DNA of 64,000 nt from Bradyrhizobium sp. Ghvi (GTDB lineage Bacteria; Pseudomonadota; Alphaproteobacteria; Rhizobiales; Xanthobacteraceae), in contig NZ_FOVU01000006.1 of the NCBI RefSeq assembly GCF_900115265.1, positions 1 to 64,000 on the forward strand, read 5' to 3'. The stretch's first letter is position 1. The number at the start of each line of letters is the position of its first letter. The translations under genes were made by a program, and so were the position numbers. The notes beneath the pieces were generated by a model. That model had not been told where the DNA came from and did not search any database. It worked only from the letters and a program-made list of their open reading frames with translations. Shown here one piece after another: positions 50,004 to 58,896 of the stretch.

Positions 50004-51098
50004 GTGAAGACACTCCGCCAGCTCGTGACCGGGGAGGACATGATCCAGCTGATGGTCCGCCTCAGCCTGCTTGGCCTGCTGATCATCTGGACCGTCATCC
50101 TGATCCGTCCGTTCGTGACGATCCTCGCCTGGGCCATTGTGCTCGCGGTCGCGCTCAATCCGGTCTTCGTCCTGCTCGCCAAAGCTCTCGGCGGCCGCCC
50201 GAAGCTCGCGGCGGGACTTCTCACTGCGATCAATCTCGCAATTCTCATCGGGCCGGCGACCTGGCTCGGCCTAGGTGCGGTCGACGGGGTCAAGGATTTT
50301 GCCGGGCAGCTCGCCGCCGGCGACATCCTGATTCCGTCGCCTCCCGACAGCATCCGGAGTTGGCCCCTGGTCGGACCCCAACTTCATGATCTCTGGGAGC
50401 AGGCATCGACCAATATTCGCTCGGTGTTGCGCCAGGTTGCACCTTATCTGAAGCCGCTCGCCGGCACGCTGCTCGGACTTGCCGGCGACGCCGGTGTCGG
50501 CGCGATCAAGTTTCTGCTCTCGGTCGCCGTGGCCGGTCTGATGTTCCCCTACGGGCAACATCTCGTGGCCGCGGGCAGGGGCTTCCTGTCGCGAGTCGTG
50601 CCGGAGCAGACGGAGCACTTCCTGGATCTCGCCGGCGCAACCATCCGCGCGGTCGCACAGGGCGTGATCGGCATCGCGGTGATCCAGGCTTTGCTCGCCG
50701 GCATCGGCTTCAAGGTGGCGGGCATTCCGATCGCCGGGCTTCTGGCTTTGATCGTGCTGCTGCTGTCAATCGTGCAGATCGGTGGCGCGATCGTGATGCT
50801 GCCCGTGATCATCTGGATCTGGACTGCGAAGGATTTCACTACGGCACTTTTGCTGACGCTTTTCCTGGGCGTCGTCAGCGTTCTCGACAACATCTTGAAG
50901 CCGCTGGTGATGGGGCGCGGGCTGACTACACCGACCTTGGTCATCCTGATCGGCGTGATTGGCGGCACGCTGGCGCATGGCCTGGTCGGCCTCTTCATCG
51001 GGCCGATCATCCTCTCGGTGGTTTGGGAGCTGACGGTCGCCTGGATCCGCCTCGATCGCGCCGCGCCGGACGTGAATCGCGAAAGCTTGACCTGTTGA
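50004..51098 (+). CDS. AI-2E family transporter
   Basis: A 364-residue integral membrane protein with about seven to eight helices, for example WTVILIRPFVTILAWAIVLA near the start, and the AI-2E family C-terminal region LVILIGVIGGTLAHGLVGLF. The family includes putative permeases of signalling molecules and Na+/H+ antiporters; the substrate here is unknown. GTG 50004 start. The stop TGA at 51096 lies inside the next FixK-type box. Confidence 0.88.
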   Translation: MKTLRQLVTGEDMIQLMVRLSLLGLLIIWTVILIRPFVTILAWAIVLAVALNPVFVLLAKALGGRPKLAAGLLTAINLAILIGPATWLGLGAVDGVKDFAGQLAAGDILIPSPPDSIRSWPLVGPQLHDLWEQASTNIRSVLRQVAPYLKPLAGTLLGLAGDAGVGAIKFLLSVAVAGLMFPYGQHLVAAGRGFLSRVVPEQTEHFLDLAGATIRAVAQGVIGIAVIQALLAGIGFKVAGIPIAGLLALIVLLLSIVQIGGAIVMLPVIIWIWTAKDFTTALLLTLFLGVVSVLDNILKPLVMGRGLTTPTLVILIGVIGGTLAHGLVGLFIGPIILSVVWELTVAWIRLDRAAPDVNRESLTC

Positions 51099-51108
51099 CC
51101 TAAATCAA
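51095..51108. promoter_or_regulatory. FixK/FNR-type box before the DUF3141 operon
   Basis: TTGACCTAAATCAA fits TTGA-N6-TCAA. It is centred about 61 bases before the ATG at 51163 and overlaps the stop codon of the permease gene. Confidence 0.75.
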
Positions 51109-51162
51109 CGTCCCGCAGCGCAGCGCGCTTTGTATGGGCAAAGAGGCGAGCGAGGGTCGAAC

Positions 51163-53379
51163 ATGTCGATGGAAACTCCAGTGTTGCCGGGCGGCCCGCT
51201 ATCCGGGCTCGTCTCCTCCGCGGTCGAATACATGATCGATGCTGGACAGCGCAGCGTGCTGTTTCTGGACATCATGCGCCGGCGCGGCGATCAATATAAT
51301 GAGCATGTCGCGAAAACAGCGCCGCACGTTTTGCAATATGCCGCAGAATTAATCATCGACGGCCGCAAGTTGGACGACCCGGTGAATTATGCCTTGGTGC
51401 GCATCATTCCGCCCAAGGGCGTCGAGATCGATCTCGAACGTCGGCCGTTCATCGTTGTCGACCCGCGCGCCGGTCATGGACCCGGCATCGGCGGCTTCAA
51501 GGCGGACAGCGAGATCGGGGTGGCGTTGAAAGCGGGCCATCCCTGTTATTTCATCGGCTTCCTGCCGGAACCGATGCCGGGACAAACCATCGAGCGCATC
51601 GCGCGGGCCGAGGCGCTGTTCATCGAAAAAGTCATCAGCCTTCATCCCAGGGCCGACGGCAAGCCCTGCGTCATCGGCAATTGCCAGGCCGGCTGGGCTG
51701 TCATGATCCTCGCCTCGCTACGGCCGGAGCTGTTCGGGCCGCTGATCATCGCGGGCGCGCCGCTCGCCTACTGGGCCGGCGTGCATGGCAAATATCCAAT
51801 GCGCTATTCGGGCGGCCTGCTCGGCGGCAGCTGGCTGACTGCGTTCGCCAGCGATCTCGGCGGCGGCAAGTTCGACGGCGCCTGGCTGGTGCAGAACTTC
51901 GAGAACCAGAATCCCTCGAACACGCTCTGGACCAAGCAATACAACGTCTATTCCAAAGCCGACAGCGAGGCCGACCGCTATCTGGAATTCGAGCGCTGGT
52001 GGGGCGGGCACGTCAATCTCAACGCCGAGGAGATCCAGTTCATCGTCGACGAGTTGTTCGTCGGCAACAACCTCGCCGCCGGCAAGATCGAAATGTCCGA
52101 CGGGCGGAAGGTGGATCTGCGCAACATCCGCTCGCCCATCGTGGTGTTCTGCTCGAAAGGCGACAACATCACCCCGCCGCAGCAGGCGCTCGGCTGGATC
52201 CTCGATTGCTACGCCGACGTGGACGAGATCAGAGCCTACGGCCAGACCATCGTCTACACCGTTCACGAAAGCGTCGGCCATCTCGGCATCTTCGTATCCG
52301 GCGGTGTCGCGAAAAAAGAACATGCCGAATTCTCTGAGAACATCGATCTGATCGATGTGTTGCCGCCCGGACTCTATGAAGCCACATTCGAGGCCAGGGG
52401 CACCGACACGACCAACGCCGATCTCGCGTTGGGCAATTGGGTGATGCGCTGCGAGGCGCGGACGCTGGACGACATCCGGGCGATGGGCGGCAATTCGCCC
52501 GAGGACGAGCGGCGGTTCGCGGCCGCCAAGCGGGTGTCGGAGATCAACCTCGCCGCTTATCGGAAAATCGTTCAGCCCTGGATCAGGAAGATGGTGACGC
52601 CCGAGATGGCGGAGACGATGCGCCATCTGCATCCCCTGCGGCTCCAGTACGAGGCCTTCAGCAGCAAGAATCCCTTGATGTCAGCGGTGAAGTCGGTCGC
52701 CGACGGGATCGAGGACAACCGCAAGCCGGTCTCCAAGGACAACCCGTTCCTCGCTTTCCAGGAGCAGATGTCCAGGCAGATCGTTCATGCGCTCGATAGC
52801 TGGCGCGATGCCACCGAAGCACTCAGCGAGATGGTCTTCCTCAACGTCTACGGCTCGCCGGCGCTGCAGACCGCGCTCGGGATCGATCCGAACTCAGAAC
52901 CGTCGCGCCGGCGTGAGATGTCGGCGGAGCATCGCGTGATGCTGGACAAGAGAATTGCCGAGCTGAAATCGAAGATCAGCGAGGGAAGTCTTCGGGAGGC
53001 GAGCCTTCGCAGCCTGCTCTATATCGGCTCGGCGCGCGGAATGGTCGATGAGCGCAGCATCGAGGCGCTGCGGCAGGTTCGCCGCGAGCATAGCGGCCCG
53101 CAATTGACGCTTGCCGAGTTCAAGATGCTGGTGCGCGAGCAGTTCTTCATTCTGCTGCTCGATCAGGAGGCGGCCCTTGCTGCGATTCCCAGGATGTTGC
53201 CGGAGGACATGAACCAGCGGCGTGCCGTTCTTGTCGCCATGCGCAGCGTGCTGTCGGCCAGTGGCGAGATCACGGGTGAGCGGGCGAGGCGACTCCAGCG
53301 CATCGTCGCATTGTTCGGCGTCGAGGAGGAGGCGCCATCGAACGTCGCCCCTTTCGATCCAAAGGCAAGAGCATCGTAA
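51163..53379 (+). CDS. DUF3141 protein with PHA-synthase-like alpha/beta hydrolase domain
   Basis: A 738-residue protein. The first 400 residues have an alpha/beta-hydrolase fold like that of polyhydroxyalkanoate synthases: GHGPGIGGFK, a cysteine nucleophile elbow IGNCQAGW (C174), FCSKGDNITPPQ and ESVGHLGIFVS near the expected Asp and His positions. The rest is helical and DUF3141-specific. Members are linked to PHA or acyl-CoA metabolism by neighbourhood, and reaction is not proved. It leads an operon with phosphotransacetylase, acetate kinase and FabI, under a FixK-type box. ATG 51163 chosen; 51130 also in frame. Confidence 0.85.
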   Translation: MSMETPVLPGGPLSGLVSSAVEYMIDAGQRSVLFLDIMRRRGDQYNEHVAKTAPHVLQYAAELIIDGRKLDDPVNYALVRIIPPKGVEIDLERRPFIVVDPRAGHGPGIGGFKADSEIGVALKAGHPCYFIGFLPEPMPGQTIERIARAEALFIEKVISLHPRADGKPCVIGNCQAGWAVMILASLRPELFGPLIIAGAPLAYWAGVHGKYPMRYSGGLLGGSWLTAFASDLGGGKFDGAWLVQNFENQNPSNTLWTKQYNVYSKADSEADRYLEFERWWGGHVNLNAEEIQFIVDELFVGNNLAAGKIEMSDGRKVDLRNIRSPIVVFCSKGDNITPPQQALGWILDCYADVDEIRAYGQTIVYTVHESVGHLGIFVSGGVAKKEHAEFSENIDLIDVLPPGLYEATFEARGTDTTNADLALGNWVMRCEARTLDDIRAMGGNSPEDERRFAAAKRVSEINLAAYRKIVQPWIRKMVTPEMAETMRHLHPLRLQYEAFSSKNPLMSAVKSVADGIEDNRKPVSKDNPFLAFQEQMSRQIVHALDSWRDATEALSEMVFLNVYGSPALQTALGIDPNSEPSRRREMSAEHRVMLDKRIAELKSKISEGSLREASLRSLLYIGSARGMVDERSIEALRQVRREHSGPQLTLAEFKMLVREQFFILLLDQEAALAAIPRMLPEDMNQRRAVLVAMRSVLSASGEITGERARRLQRIVALFGVEEEAPSNVAPFDPKARAS

Positions 53380-53405
53380 CAGCAGGCGCGCAAACTGGGA
53401 GCAAT

Positions 53406-54365
53406 ATGATGCCGACAGACGCAGGACACTCTCCCAGCAAGTACGATCGGCTGATCGCCGCGGCGAAAGCGTTGCCGGCGGTTCCCACGGTCGTGGTGCA
53501 CCCTTGCGACGAAACCTCGTTGCGCGGAGCCGCGGATAGCGCGCAAGGAGGCATCATCAAGCCGATCCTGGTCGGCCCGGCTGGCAAGATCAGCGACACG
53601 GCGAAGAAGTTCGGTCTCGACATTGCAGGCTTCGAAATCGTCGACGCCGCCCATAGTGACGACTCCGCCGCGAAGGGGGTGGAGCTGATTCACGCCGCTC
53701 GCGGCGAGATGCTGATGAAGGGCAGCCTGCATACCGACGAGCTGATGCGGGCCGTGACGGCGAAGGTCGGAGGTCTTCGCACCGACCGCCGCATCAGCCA
53801 TGTCTTCGTCATGGACGTCCCAGCCTATGCCGAGACGATCTTCGTCACGGACGCGGCCATCAACATCTTCCCCGACCTCGATGCCAAGCGCGACATCATC
53901 CAGAACGCCATCGATCTCTACACGCAGACAGGCTTCGGCAAGCTGCCGCGGGTCGCGATCCTGTCGGCGGTCGAGACCGTGACATCGAAAATCCCGTCGA
54001 CGATCGAGGCGGCGGCGCTTTGCAAGATGGCCGATCGCGGTCAGATCACTGGCGGCTTGCTTGACGGGCCGCTGGCTTTCGACAACGCCATCGATCCGCA
54101 GGCGGCGCAGATCAAGGGCATCACATCCGAGGTCGCAGGCCGCGCGCAGATCCTGGTCGTTCCCGATCTCGAAGCCGGCAACATGCTGGCGAAGAATCTC
54201 GCTTATTTCGCCAAGGCCGACGGCGCCGGCATCGTGCTCGGCGCCCGCGTACCAATCGTGCTCACCTCGCGCGCCGACAGCCCGCGGGCGCGGATCGCGT
54301 CCTGTGCGGTGGCCGCACTCTACGCCCACGGACGACGTCAGCATTCGCCAACCATTGCCGCGTGA
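53406..54365 (+). CDS. pta: Phosphate acetyl/butyryltransferase
   Basis: A 319-residue enzyme of the phosphate acetyltransferase/butyryltransferase family (short, single-domain type). Visible motifs: GGIIKPILVGPAGKI, VFVMDVPAYAETIFVTDAAI, and the C-terminal LVVPDLEAGNMLAKNLAYFA with GIVLGARVPIVLTSRADSPR. It interconverts acyl-CoA and acyl-phosphate, feeding the acetate kinase encoded next. ATG pair at 53406/53409. The stop overlaps the possible GTG of ackA. Confidence 0.92.
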   Translation: MMPTDAGHSPSKYDRLIAAAKALPAVPTVVVHPCDETSLRGAADSAQGGIIKPILVGPAGKISDTAKKFGLDIAGFEIVDAAHSDDSAAKGVELIHAARGEMLMKGSLHTDELMRAVTAKVGGLRTDRRISHVFVMDVPAYAETIFVTDAAINIFPDLDAKRDIIQNAIDLYTQTGFGKLPRVAILSAVETVTSKIPSTIEAAALCKMADRGQITGGLLDGPLAFDNAIDPQAAQIKGITSEVAGRAQILVVPDLEAGNMLAKNLAYFAKADGAGIVLGARVPIVLTSRADSPRARIASCAVAALYAHGRRQHSPTIAA

Positions 54366-54370
54366 GTGCC

Positions 54371-55585
54371 ATGGACACCATCCTCGTCGTCAATGCCGGC
54401 TCCTCCAGTGTCAAATTCCAGGTCTTCTCGATCGAGGGCGAGGGCAGGCTGCGACGGCAGATCAAGGGCCAGATCGATGGCATCGGCAGCCGGCCGCGGC
54501 TGCGCGCCAGCGGCGCGGGCGGCGATCCCATGGCCGATCGGGCCTACCCGATTGAAGCTGTGGCCGACGTGCCGGCCGCGATGGGCCTTGCGGCCGAATG
54601 GTTGAGGGAGGAGCTTCGCATTCATCCGATCGCGCTCGGACATCGCGTCGTCCATGGCGGACCGGACTATGACCGTCCGGTGATGGTCGATCACGGCGTG
54701 ATCGCCCGGCTGGAGCGGTTCATCAGCCTCGCGCCACTGCATCAGCCGCATAATCTGGCGCCCATCCGCTCGGTGCTCGCCAATTTCCCCACCCTGCCGC
54801 AGGTCGCCTGTTTCGATACCGCCTTCCATCGCACGCATGCTGCGGTCGCCGATCACTACGCGATCCCGCACCAGCTTCATGCCGAAGGCGTGCGGCGCTA
54901 CGGCTTTCATGGACTGTCCTACGAGTATATCGCCAAGGTCCTGCCGCAGATCGCCCCCGAGGTGGCCAAGCGTCGTGTCATCGTTGCGCATCTCGGCAGT
55001 GGCGCATCGATGTGCGCGATAAGGGAGGGGCGAAGCGTCGAAAGCACGATGGGCTTCACTGCGCTGGATGGATTGCCGATGGGCACGCGGCCGGGCCAGA
55101 TCGATCCCGGGGTGGTGCTCTATCTCATCTTCGAGAAAGGCATGCCAGCCTCCGACGTGCAGAATTTTCTCTACCGTGACTGCGGCCTGAAGGGGCTCTC
55201 CGGCGTCAGCAACGACATGCGCGAGCTCGAGAAGAGCGCGGATCCCAAGGCAAAGCTCGCCATCGACTATTTCGTCTACCGGCTCGGCCTCAATGCCGGC
55301 ATGCTCGCGGCCGCCTTGCAGGGTCTCGACGCCTTCGTCTTCACCGCCGGGATCGGGGAGAACTCCGCAACCATCCGCGAACGCGTGGCCGAACAGCTCG
55401 GCTGGCTTGGGGTTAGTCTCGATCACACGGAAAACGGCAAGCACGCGCGGCTGATCTCGCGGCCGGACAGCCGGGTTCCGGTCTACGTCGTGCCGACCGA
55501 CGAGGAGCTGATGATCGCGCAGCATACTCTGTCGCTGCTGATGAACCGACCTTCGAGCAACCCCCAACAAGCGAGGGCGTCATGA
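54371..55585 (+). CDS. ackA: Acetate kinase
   Basis: A 404-residue ASKHA-fold kinase beginning MDTILVVNAGSSSVKFQVFS. Signature motifs present: GHRVVHGG, CFDTAFHRTH, YGFHGLSYEYI, HLGSGASMCAI, MGFTALDGLPMGTRPGQIDP, FTAGIGENS. It makes ATP from acetyl-phosphate. With pta it forms a substrate-level ATP route useful when respiration is limited by oxygen. An earlier GTG at 54362 is possible. The stop overlaps fabI (ATGA). Confidence 0.95.
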   Translation: MDTILVVNAGSSSVKFQVFSIEGEGRLRRQIKGQIDGIGSRPRLRASGAGGDPMADRAYPIEAVADVPAAMGLAAEWLREELRIHPIALGHRVVHGGPDYDRPVMVDHGVIARLERFISLAPLHQPHNLAPIRSVLANFPTLPQVACFDTAFHRTHAAVADHYAIPHQLHAEGVRRYGFHGLSYEYIAKVLPQIAPEVAKRRVIVAHLGSGASMCAIREGRSVESTMGFTALDGLPMGTRPGQIDPGVVLYLIFEKGMPASDVQNFLYRDCGLKGLSGVSNDMRELEKSADPKAKLAIDYFVYRLGLNAGMLAAALQGLDAFVFTAGIGENSATIRERVAEQLGWLGVSLDHTENGKHARLISRPDSRVPVYVVPTDEELMIAQHTLSLLMNRPSSNPQQARAS

Positions 55586-56370
55586 TTCCCGTTTATCCGG
55601 ACACCAAGGTTGCGCTGAAGGGCAAGAAGGGCCTCGTGGTCGGCATCGCCAACGACCAATCAATCGCGTGGGGGTGTGCCCGGGCGTTTCGCGCGCTGGG
55701 CGCGGAGCTTGCCGTCACCTATCTCAACGACCGCGCCAAGAAGCACGTCGAACCGCTGGCGCAGGCGCTGGAGGCGCCGATCTTCATGCCGCTCGACGTC
55801 ATGGTCGAGGGCCAGACCGAGCAGGTGTTCGAGCGGATCGCGAAGGAGTGGGGCCAGCTCGATTTCCTCCTTCACTCGATCGCCTTTTCGCCCAAGGAGG
55901 CGCTGCACGGCCGCGTCGTCGACGTCGGGCGCGACGGCTTCCTCAAGACCATGGACGTCTCTTGCTGGTCGTTTCTGCGGATGGCCCATCTGGCCGAGCC
56001 GTTGATGAAGAACGGCGGCACCTTGTTCACGATGACCTATTACGGCAGCCAGATGGTGGTCGAGAACTACAACATCATGGGCGTGGCGAAGGCCGCGCTG
56101 GAGGCGTCCGTCCGCTACGCTGCCGCGGAGCTCGGACCCAAAGGCATCCGTGTGCACGCGATCTCCCCGGGTCCGCTCGCCACGCGCGCAGCCTCAGGCA
56201 TTCCCGAGTTCGACGAGCTGATGGACAAGGCGCAATCCAAGGCGCCGTCGCGCAGCCTCGTCTCGATCGATGATGTCGGCAATGCCACCGCTTTCCTGGC
56301 GCTCGACGGGGCCAGACTGATCACCGGCGGCGTGCTCTACATCGATGGCGGCTATCACATCATCGATTGA
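55582..56370 (+). CDS. fabI: Enoyl-acyl carrier protein reductase FabI
   Basis: A 262-residue NADH-dependent enoyl-ACP reductase: GKKGLVVGIANDQSIAWGCA, LLHSIAFSPKEALHGR, and the catalytic Y163-x6-K170 in NYNIMGVAKAALE; IDGGYHIID ends the protein. It reduces the double bond in fatty acid elongation. It is coupled to ackA in the low-oxygen operon and is probably a second copy beside the housekeeping fabI. It may consume NADH as an electron sink; this is inference. Confidence 0.93.
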   Translation: MIPVYPDTKVALKGKKGLVVGIANDQSIAWGCARAFRALGAELAVTYLNDRAKKHVEPLAQALEAPIFMPLDVMVEGQTEQVFERIAKEWGQLDFLLHSIAFSPKEALHGRVVDVGRDGFLKTMDVSCWSFLRMAHLAEPLMKNGGTLFTMTYYGSQMVVENYNIMGVAKAALEASVRYAAAELGPKGIRVHAISPGPLATRAASGIPEFDELMDKAQSKAPSRSLVSIDDVGNATAFLALDGARLITGGVLYIDGGYHIID

Positions 56371-56432
56371 GGGACGGCCGCATTGGCCTTTCTTTGCACG
56401 CCCGATCCATCCGCCTCGCAGTGCGGCCGCGC

Positions 56433-56891
56433 TCAGCGGTAGTGCAGGGCGATCAGCTCGGCGACACAGGCCGGCTTCTTGCCGCCTTCGATTTCGATCA
56501 CGAGGTGATAGTTCACGCGCAAGCCGTCGGGCGGCACGTCCTCGGCTTCCGCAATGCTCACCCGGCCACGGACCCGCGAGCCGGCCGGCACCGGCGCCAG
56601 GTACCGGATCCGGTCGGCGCCGCAATTGAGCGTGTTGCGTAGGCCCTTCAGGCCCATCACGGAGCGCACGAACATCGGCGCGAGCGAGAGCGACAGCAGT
56701 CCGTGGGCAATCGTCCTGCCGCCCGGCATCTCCACCTTGGCGCGTTCCTGGTCGACGTGGATCCACTGCTCGTCGCAGGTCGCATCGGCGAACTTGTTGA
56801 TGCGATCCTGGGTGATCTCGATCCAGTCACTGACGCCGATCTCTGTGCCGACAGCGGCCTTGATTTCCTTGAAATCGTTGAATATCCGCAT
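56433..56891 (-). CDS. MaoC-family (R)-specific enoyl-CoA hydratase-like protein
   Basis: A 152-residue hot-dog-fold protein. The hydratase motif is visible: DWIEITQDRINKFADATCDE, then Q-W-I-H-V-D and TIAHGLLSLSLAP, with catalytic D and H. Related Bradyrhizobium proteins supply (R)-3-hydroxyacyl-CoA for PHB or turn over enoyl-CoA. The start MRIFNDFKEI at 56891 is chosen. It follows scoB by 14 bases in the minus-strand operon and is convergent with fabI. Confidence 0.9.
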   Translation of the reverse strand: MRIFNDFKEIKAAVGTEIGVSDWIEITQDRINKFADATCDEQWIHVDQERAKVEMPGGRTIAHGLLSLSLAPMFVRSVMGLKGLRNTLNCGADRIRYLAPVPAGSRVRGRVSIAEAEDVPPDGLRVNYHLVIEIEGGKKPACVAELIALHYR

Positions 56892-56905
56892 CGTGTGTGT
56901 CCCGT

Positions 56906-57556
56906 TCAGAGCCTCATTTCCGGTACCTTGTCGGGAACGGCGAGTTCGGCCTCCGTCACGGCCATGACCTCGCCGACGCTGATACCCGGCGCAGTTTCGA
57001 GCAACGTTGCCTTGCCATCGGCGAAGTCGATGACGGCCATGTCCGTCACCACCAGGCTGACCGGACGCGCCGAGGTCAGCGGCAGGTTGCATTGCTTGAC
57101 GATCTTGGACTTGCCCTTGGCCGCGTGCTGCATGGCGACAATGACGCGTTTGGCGCCACTGACGAGATCCATCGCGCCGCCCATGCCCGGCACCATCTTG
57201 CCGGGGATCATCCAGTTGGCGAGATGCCCGCTTGCATCGACTTGCAACCCTCCGAGCACGGTCACGTCGACATGGCCGCCGCGGATCAGGCCGAACGACA
57301 TCGCGCTGTCGAACGTGCAGGCGCCCGGCAGCGCGCTGATCGGCCGCCCGCCGGCGTCGGTGAGCAGAGGATGTTCCATGCCCTGCTCGGGGATCGGACC
57401 GGTGCCGATCAGCCCGTTCTCGGACTGGAAGAACACTTTCAGGTCCGGCGATACGTAGTTGGCGACCAGCGTCGGAATGCCGATGCCGAGATTGACGAGG
57501 TTGCCTGGGCGAAGCTCCTGCGCGACGCGCCGGGCGATGATCTCCTGTGCATCCAT
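56906..57556 (-). CDS. scoB: 3-oxoacid CoA-transferase subunit B
   Basis: A 216-residue beta subunit: QELRPGNLVNLGIGIPTLVA, catalytic glutamate in FQSENGLIG (E47), GGHVDVTVLGGLQVD and GAMDLVSGAKRVIVAMQHAA. With subunit A it moves CoA between succinyl-CoA or acetyl-CoA and acetoacetate. It starts 4 bases after scoA. Together with MaoC and the DUF3141 operon it points to ketone-body or PHB cycling. Confidence 0.93.
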   Translation of the reverse strand: MDAQEIIARRVAQELRPGNLVNLGIGIPTLVANYVSPDLKVFFQSENGLIGTGPIPEQGMEHPLLTDAGGRPISALPGACTFDSAMSFGLIRGGHVDVTVLGGLQVDASGHLANWMIPGKMVPGMGGAMDLVSGAKRVIVAMQHAAKGKSKIVKQCNLPLTSARPVSLVVTDMAVIDFADGKATLLETAPGISVGEVMAVTEAELAVPDKVPEMRL

Positions 57557-57560
57557 AGAG

Positions 57561-58214
57561 TCACCCGTTCGAATTCATGATGATGTAGTCGACCAGCGGC
57601 GCCGGCGTCACCACGTGGTCAGGCGCGATCACGCCCACCGGCACGATGTGCTCCGCGGTCACGATCACGGTGTCGGCCGCCATCGCCATGACAGGATTGA
57701 AATTGCGCGAGGTCAGCGCATAGGCGAGGTTGCCGAGATAGTCGGCCAGAAAGGCATGCACGAGCGCGAACTGCGCCCGCAGCGCAGTTTCGAGCAAGAA
57801 GGGTTTGCCGTTCACCTCGATCTGGCGTTTGCCTTCGGCCACCAGCGTGCCGACCCCCGTCGGCGTGAGCACGCCGCCGAGGCCGCAGCCGCCGGCGCGA
57901 ATGCGCTCGGCAAAAGTGCCTTGCGGAATGAGATCGACAGCGACCTGGTTGGCCAGCATCTGCTGCTGGGCTTTCGGATTGAGCCCGATATGGGTCGCGG
58001 TCAATCGCGAGACCAACGTCGCATCGAATAGCTTGCCCACGCCTTTTCCAGGCGTCGCCGCGTCGTTGCAGATGAGGCTCAGATCGGACTTCTTCTGCCG
58101 GACCACCTCGTCGAGCAGGCGCTCCGGTGTTCCGACGCCCATGAAGCCGCCGACCATGATGCTGGCGCCATCCGGGATCATCGCGACGGCTTCTTCGAGG
58201 GAAACGGCCTTCAT
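57561..58214 (-). CDS. scoA: 3-oxoacid CoA-transferase subunit A
   Basis: A 217-residue alpha subunit starting MKAVSLEEAVAMIPDGASIM at 58214. Motifs: GGFMGVGTPERLLDEVVRQ, HIGLNPKAQQQM, IPQGTFAERIRAGGCGLGG and ADTVIVTAEHIVP. The gene heads the minus-strand operon scoA-scoB-maoC. A FixK-type box at 58272-58285 lies about 64 bases upstream. The upstream frame to 58316 is not CoA-transferase-like. Confidence 0.93.
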   Translation of the reverse strand: MKAVSLEEAVAMIPDGASIMVGGFMGVGTPERLLDEVVRQKKSDLSLICNDAATPGKGVGKLFDATLVSRLTATHIGLNPKAQQQMLANQVAVDLIPQGTFAERIRAGGCGLGGVLTPTGVGTLVAEGKRQIEVNGKPFLLETALRAQFALVHAFLADYLGNLAYALTSRNFNPVMAMAADTVIVTAEHIVPVGVIAPDHVVTPAPLVDYIIMNSNG

Positions 58215-58271
58215 GATCGATACTCCAGTCAGTCGGTCGATTTGATGGTGGCGAGCGCGGCTCCGACTCCG

Positions 58272-58285
58272 TTGATCTGGGTCAA
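58272..58285. promoter_or_regulatory. FixK/FNR-type box before scoA
   Basis: TTGATCTGGGTCAA fits TTGA-N6-TCAA. It is 58 bases from the scoA start. It also contains the stop codon (58282-58284) of the gene read into it from upstream on the same strand. Confidence 0.75.
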
Positions 58286-58896
58286 GGTTTCGCCTCAATC
58301 TCGGTACCATCGGCAATGCCGAGGCTCTGCAGCATCTCGCGCCACAGCTTGCGCACCTGGAGGTGGCGCCGCTCGAGCACAGCGCTCACGCCGTCGCGAA
58401 ATGGCACGAGGCTGTCGCCCTTCAGGAACATGATCTGTGCCTGCAGCAGCCGGCCGCTCTCGAACTCGACGCGCCGCAGCGCCATCACGAACGGATCGTT
58501 CGCATTGGCCTCGACGGGGAGCAGCGCCGCCGGCCGGATGCCGGCGTGAACGGCATGGGCAAGCGTCGCAACGTCCACGGCGGCCGCGAGCGCGTGATCG
58601 GACAAGCCCTCAGTCGGCCCTGGAAACCACGCGATCTCCCACGAGGCCGCCAGATAGCCGAGCGCGAGGTCGGGGGCCCAGCTCGTTGCGCGCATCATAA
58701 GCGAGACGATCTCCACCTCGTTATAGAGCTGGGCATTCAATTCGGTCTGCCAGGCGGATTCCAGCCTCATGGGCAGGCTGAGTGCGAACCGGCGTCCCAA
58801 CGCGCCGTGGGCGGAGATGAGAAACGCGGAGACGCGGGTCTGCTGCTGTGGTGGCACGCGGCCATCCAAATCGAGTGGGCCAAGAAATTTGCTCAT
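58282..58896 (-). CDS. Conserved hypothetical protein, co-encoded with an alpha/beta hydrolase
   Basis: A 204-residue soluble protein starting MSKFLGPLDLDGRVPPQQQT. It is mostly helical, with APDLALGYLAASWEIAWFPG and a C-terminal ERRHLQVRKLWREMLQSLGI. I recognise no domain. The start overlaps the hydrolase stop by 4 bases (ATGA), so it is translated with it. It could be a phasin-like or PHA-related partner given the neighbourhood, but nothing in the sequence shows this. A much longer frame runs on past the ATG antisense-like through the hydrolase gene and is not coding. Confidence 0.65.
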   Translation of the reverse strand: MSKFLGPLDLDGRVPPQQQTRVSAFLISAHGALGRRFALSLPMRLESAWQTELNAQLYNEVEIVSLMMRATSWAPDLALGYLAASWEIAWFPGPTEGLSDHALAAAVDVATLAHAVHAGIRPAALLPVEANANDPFVMALRRVEFESGRLLQAQIMFLKGDSLVPFRDGVSAVLERRHLQVRKLWREMLQSLGIADGTEIEAKP

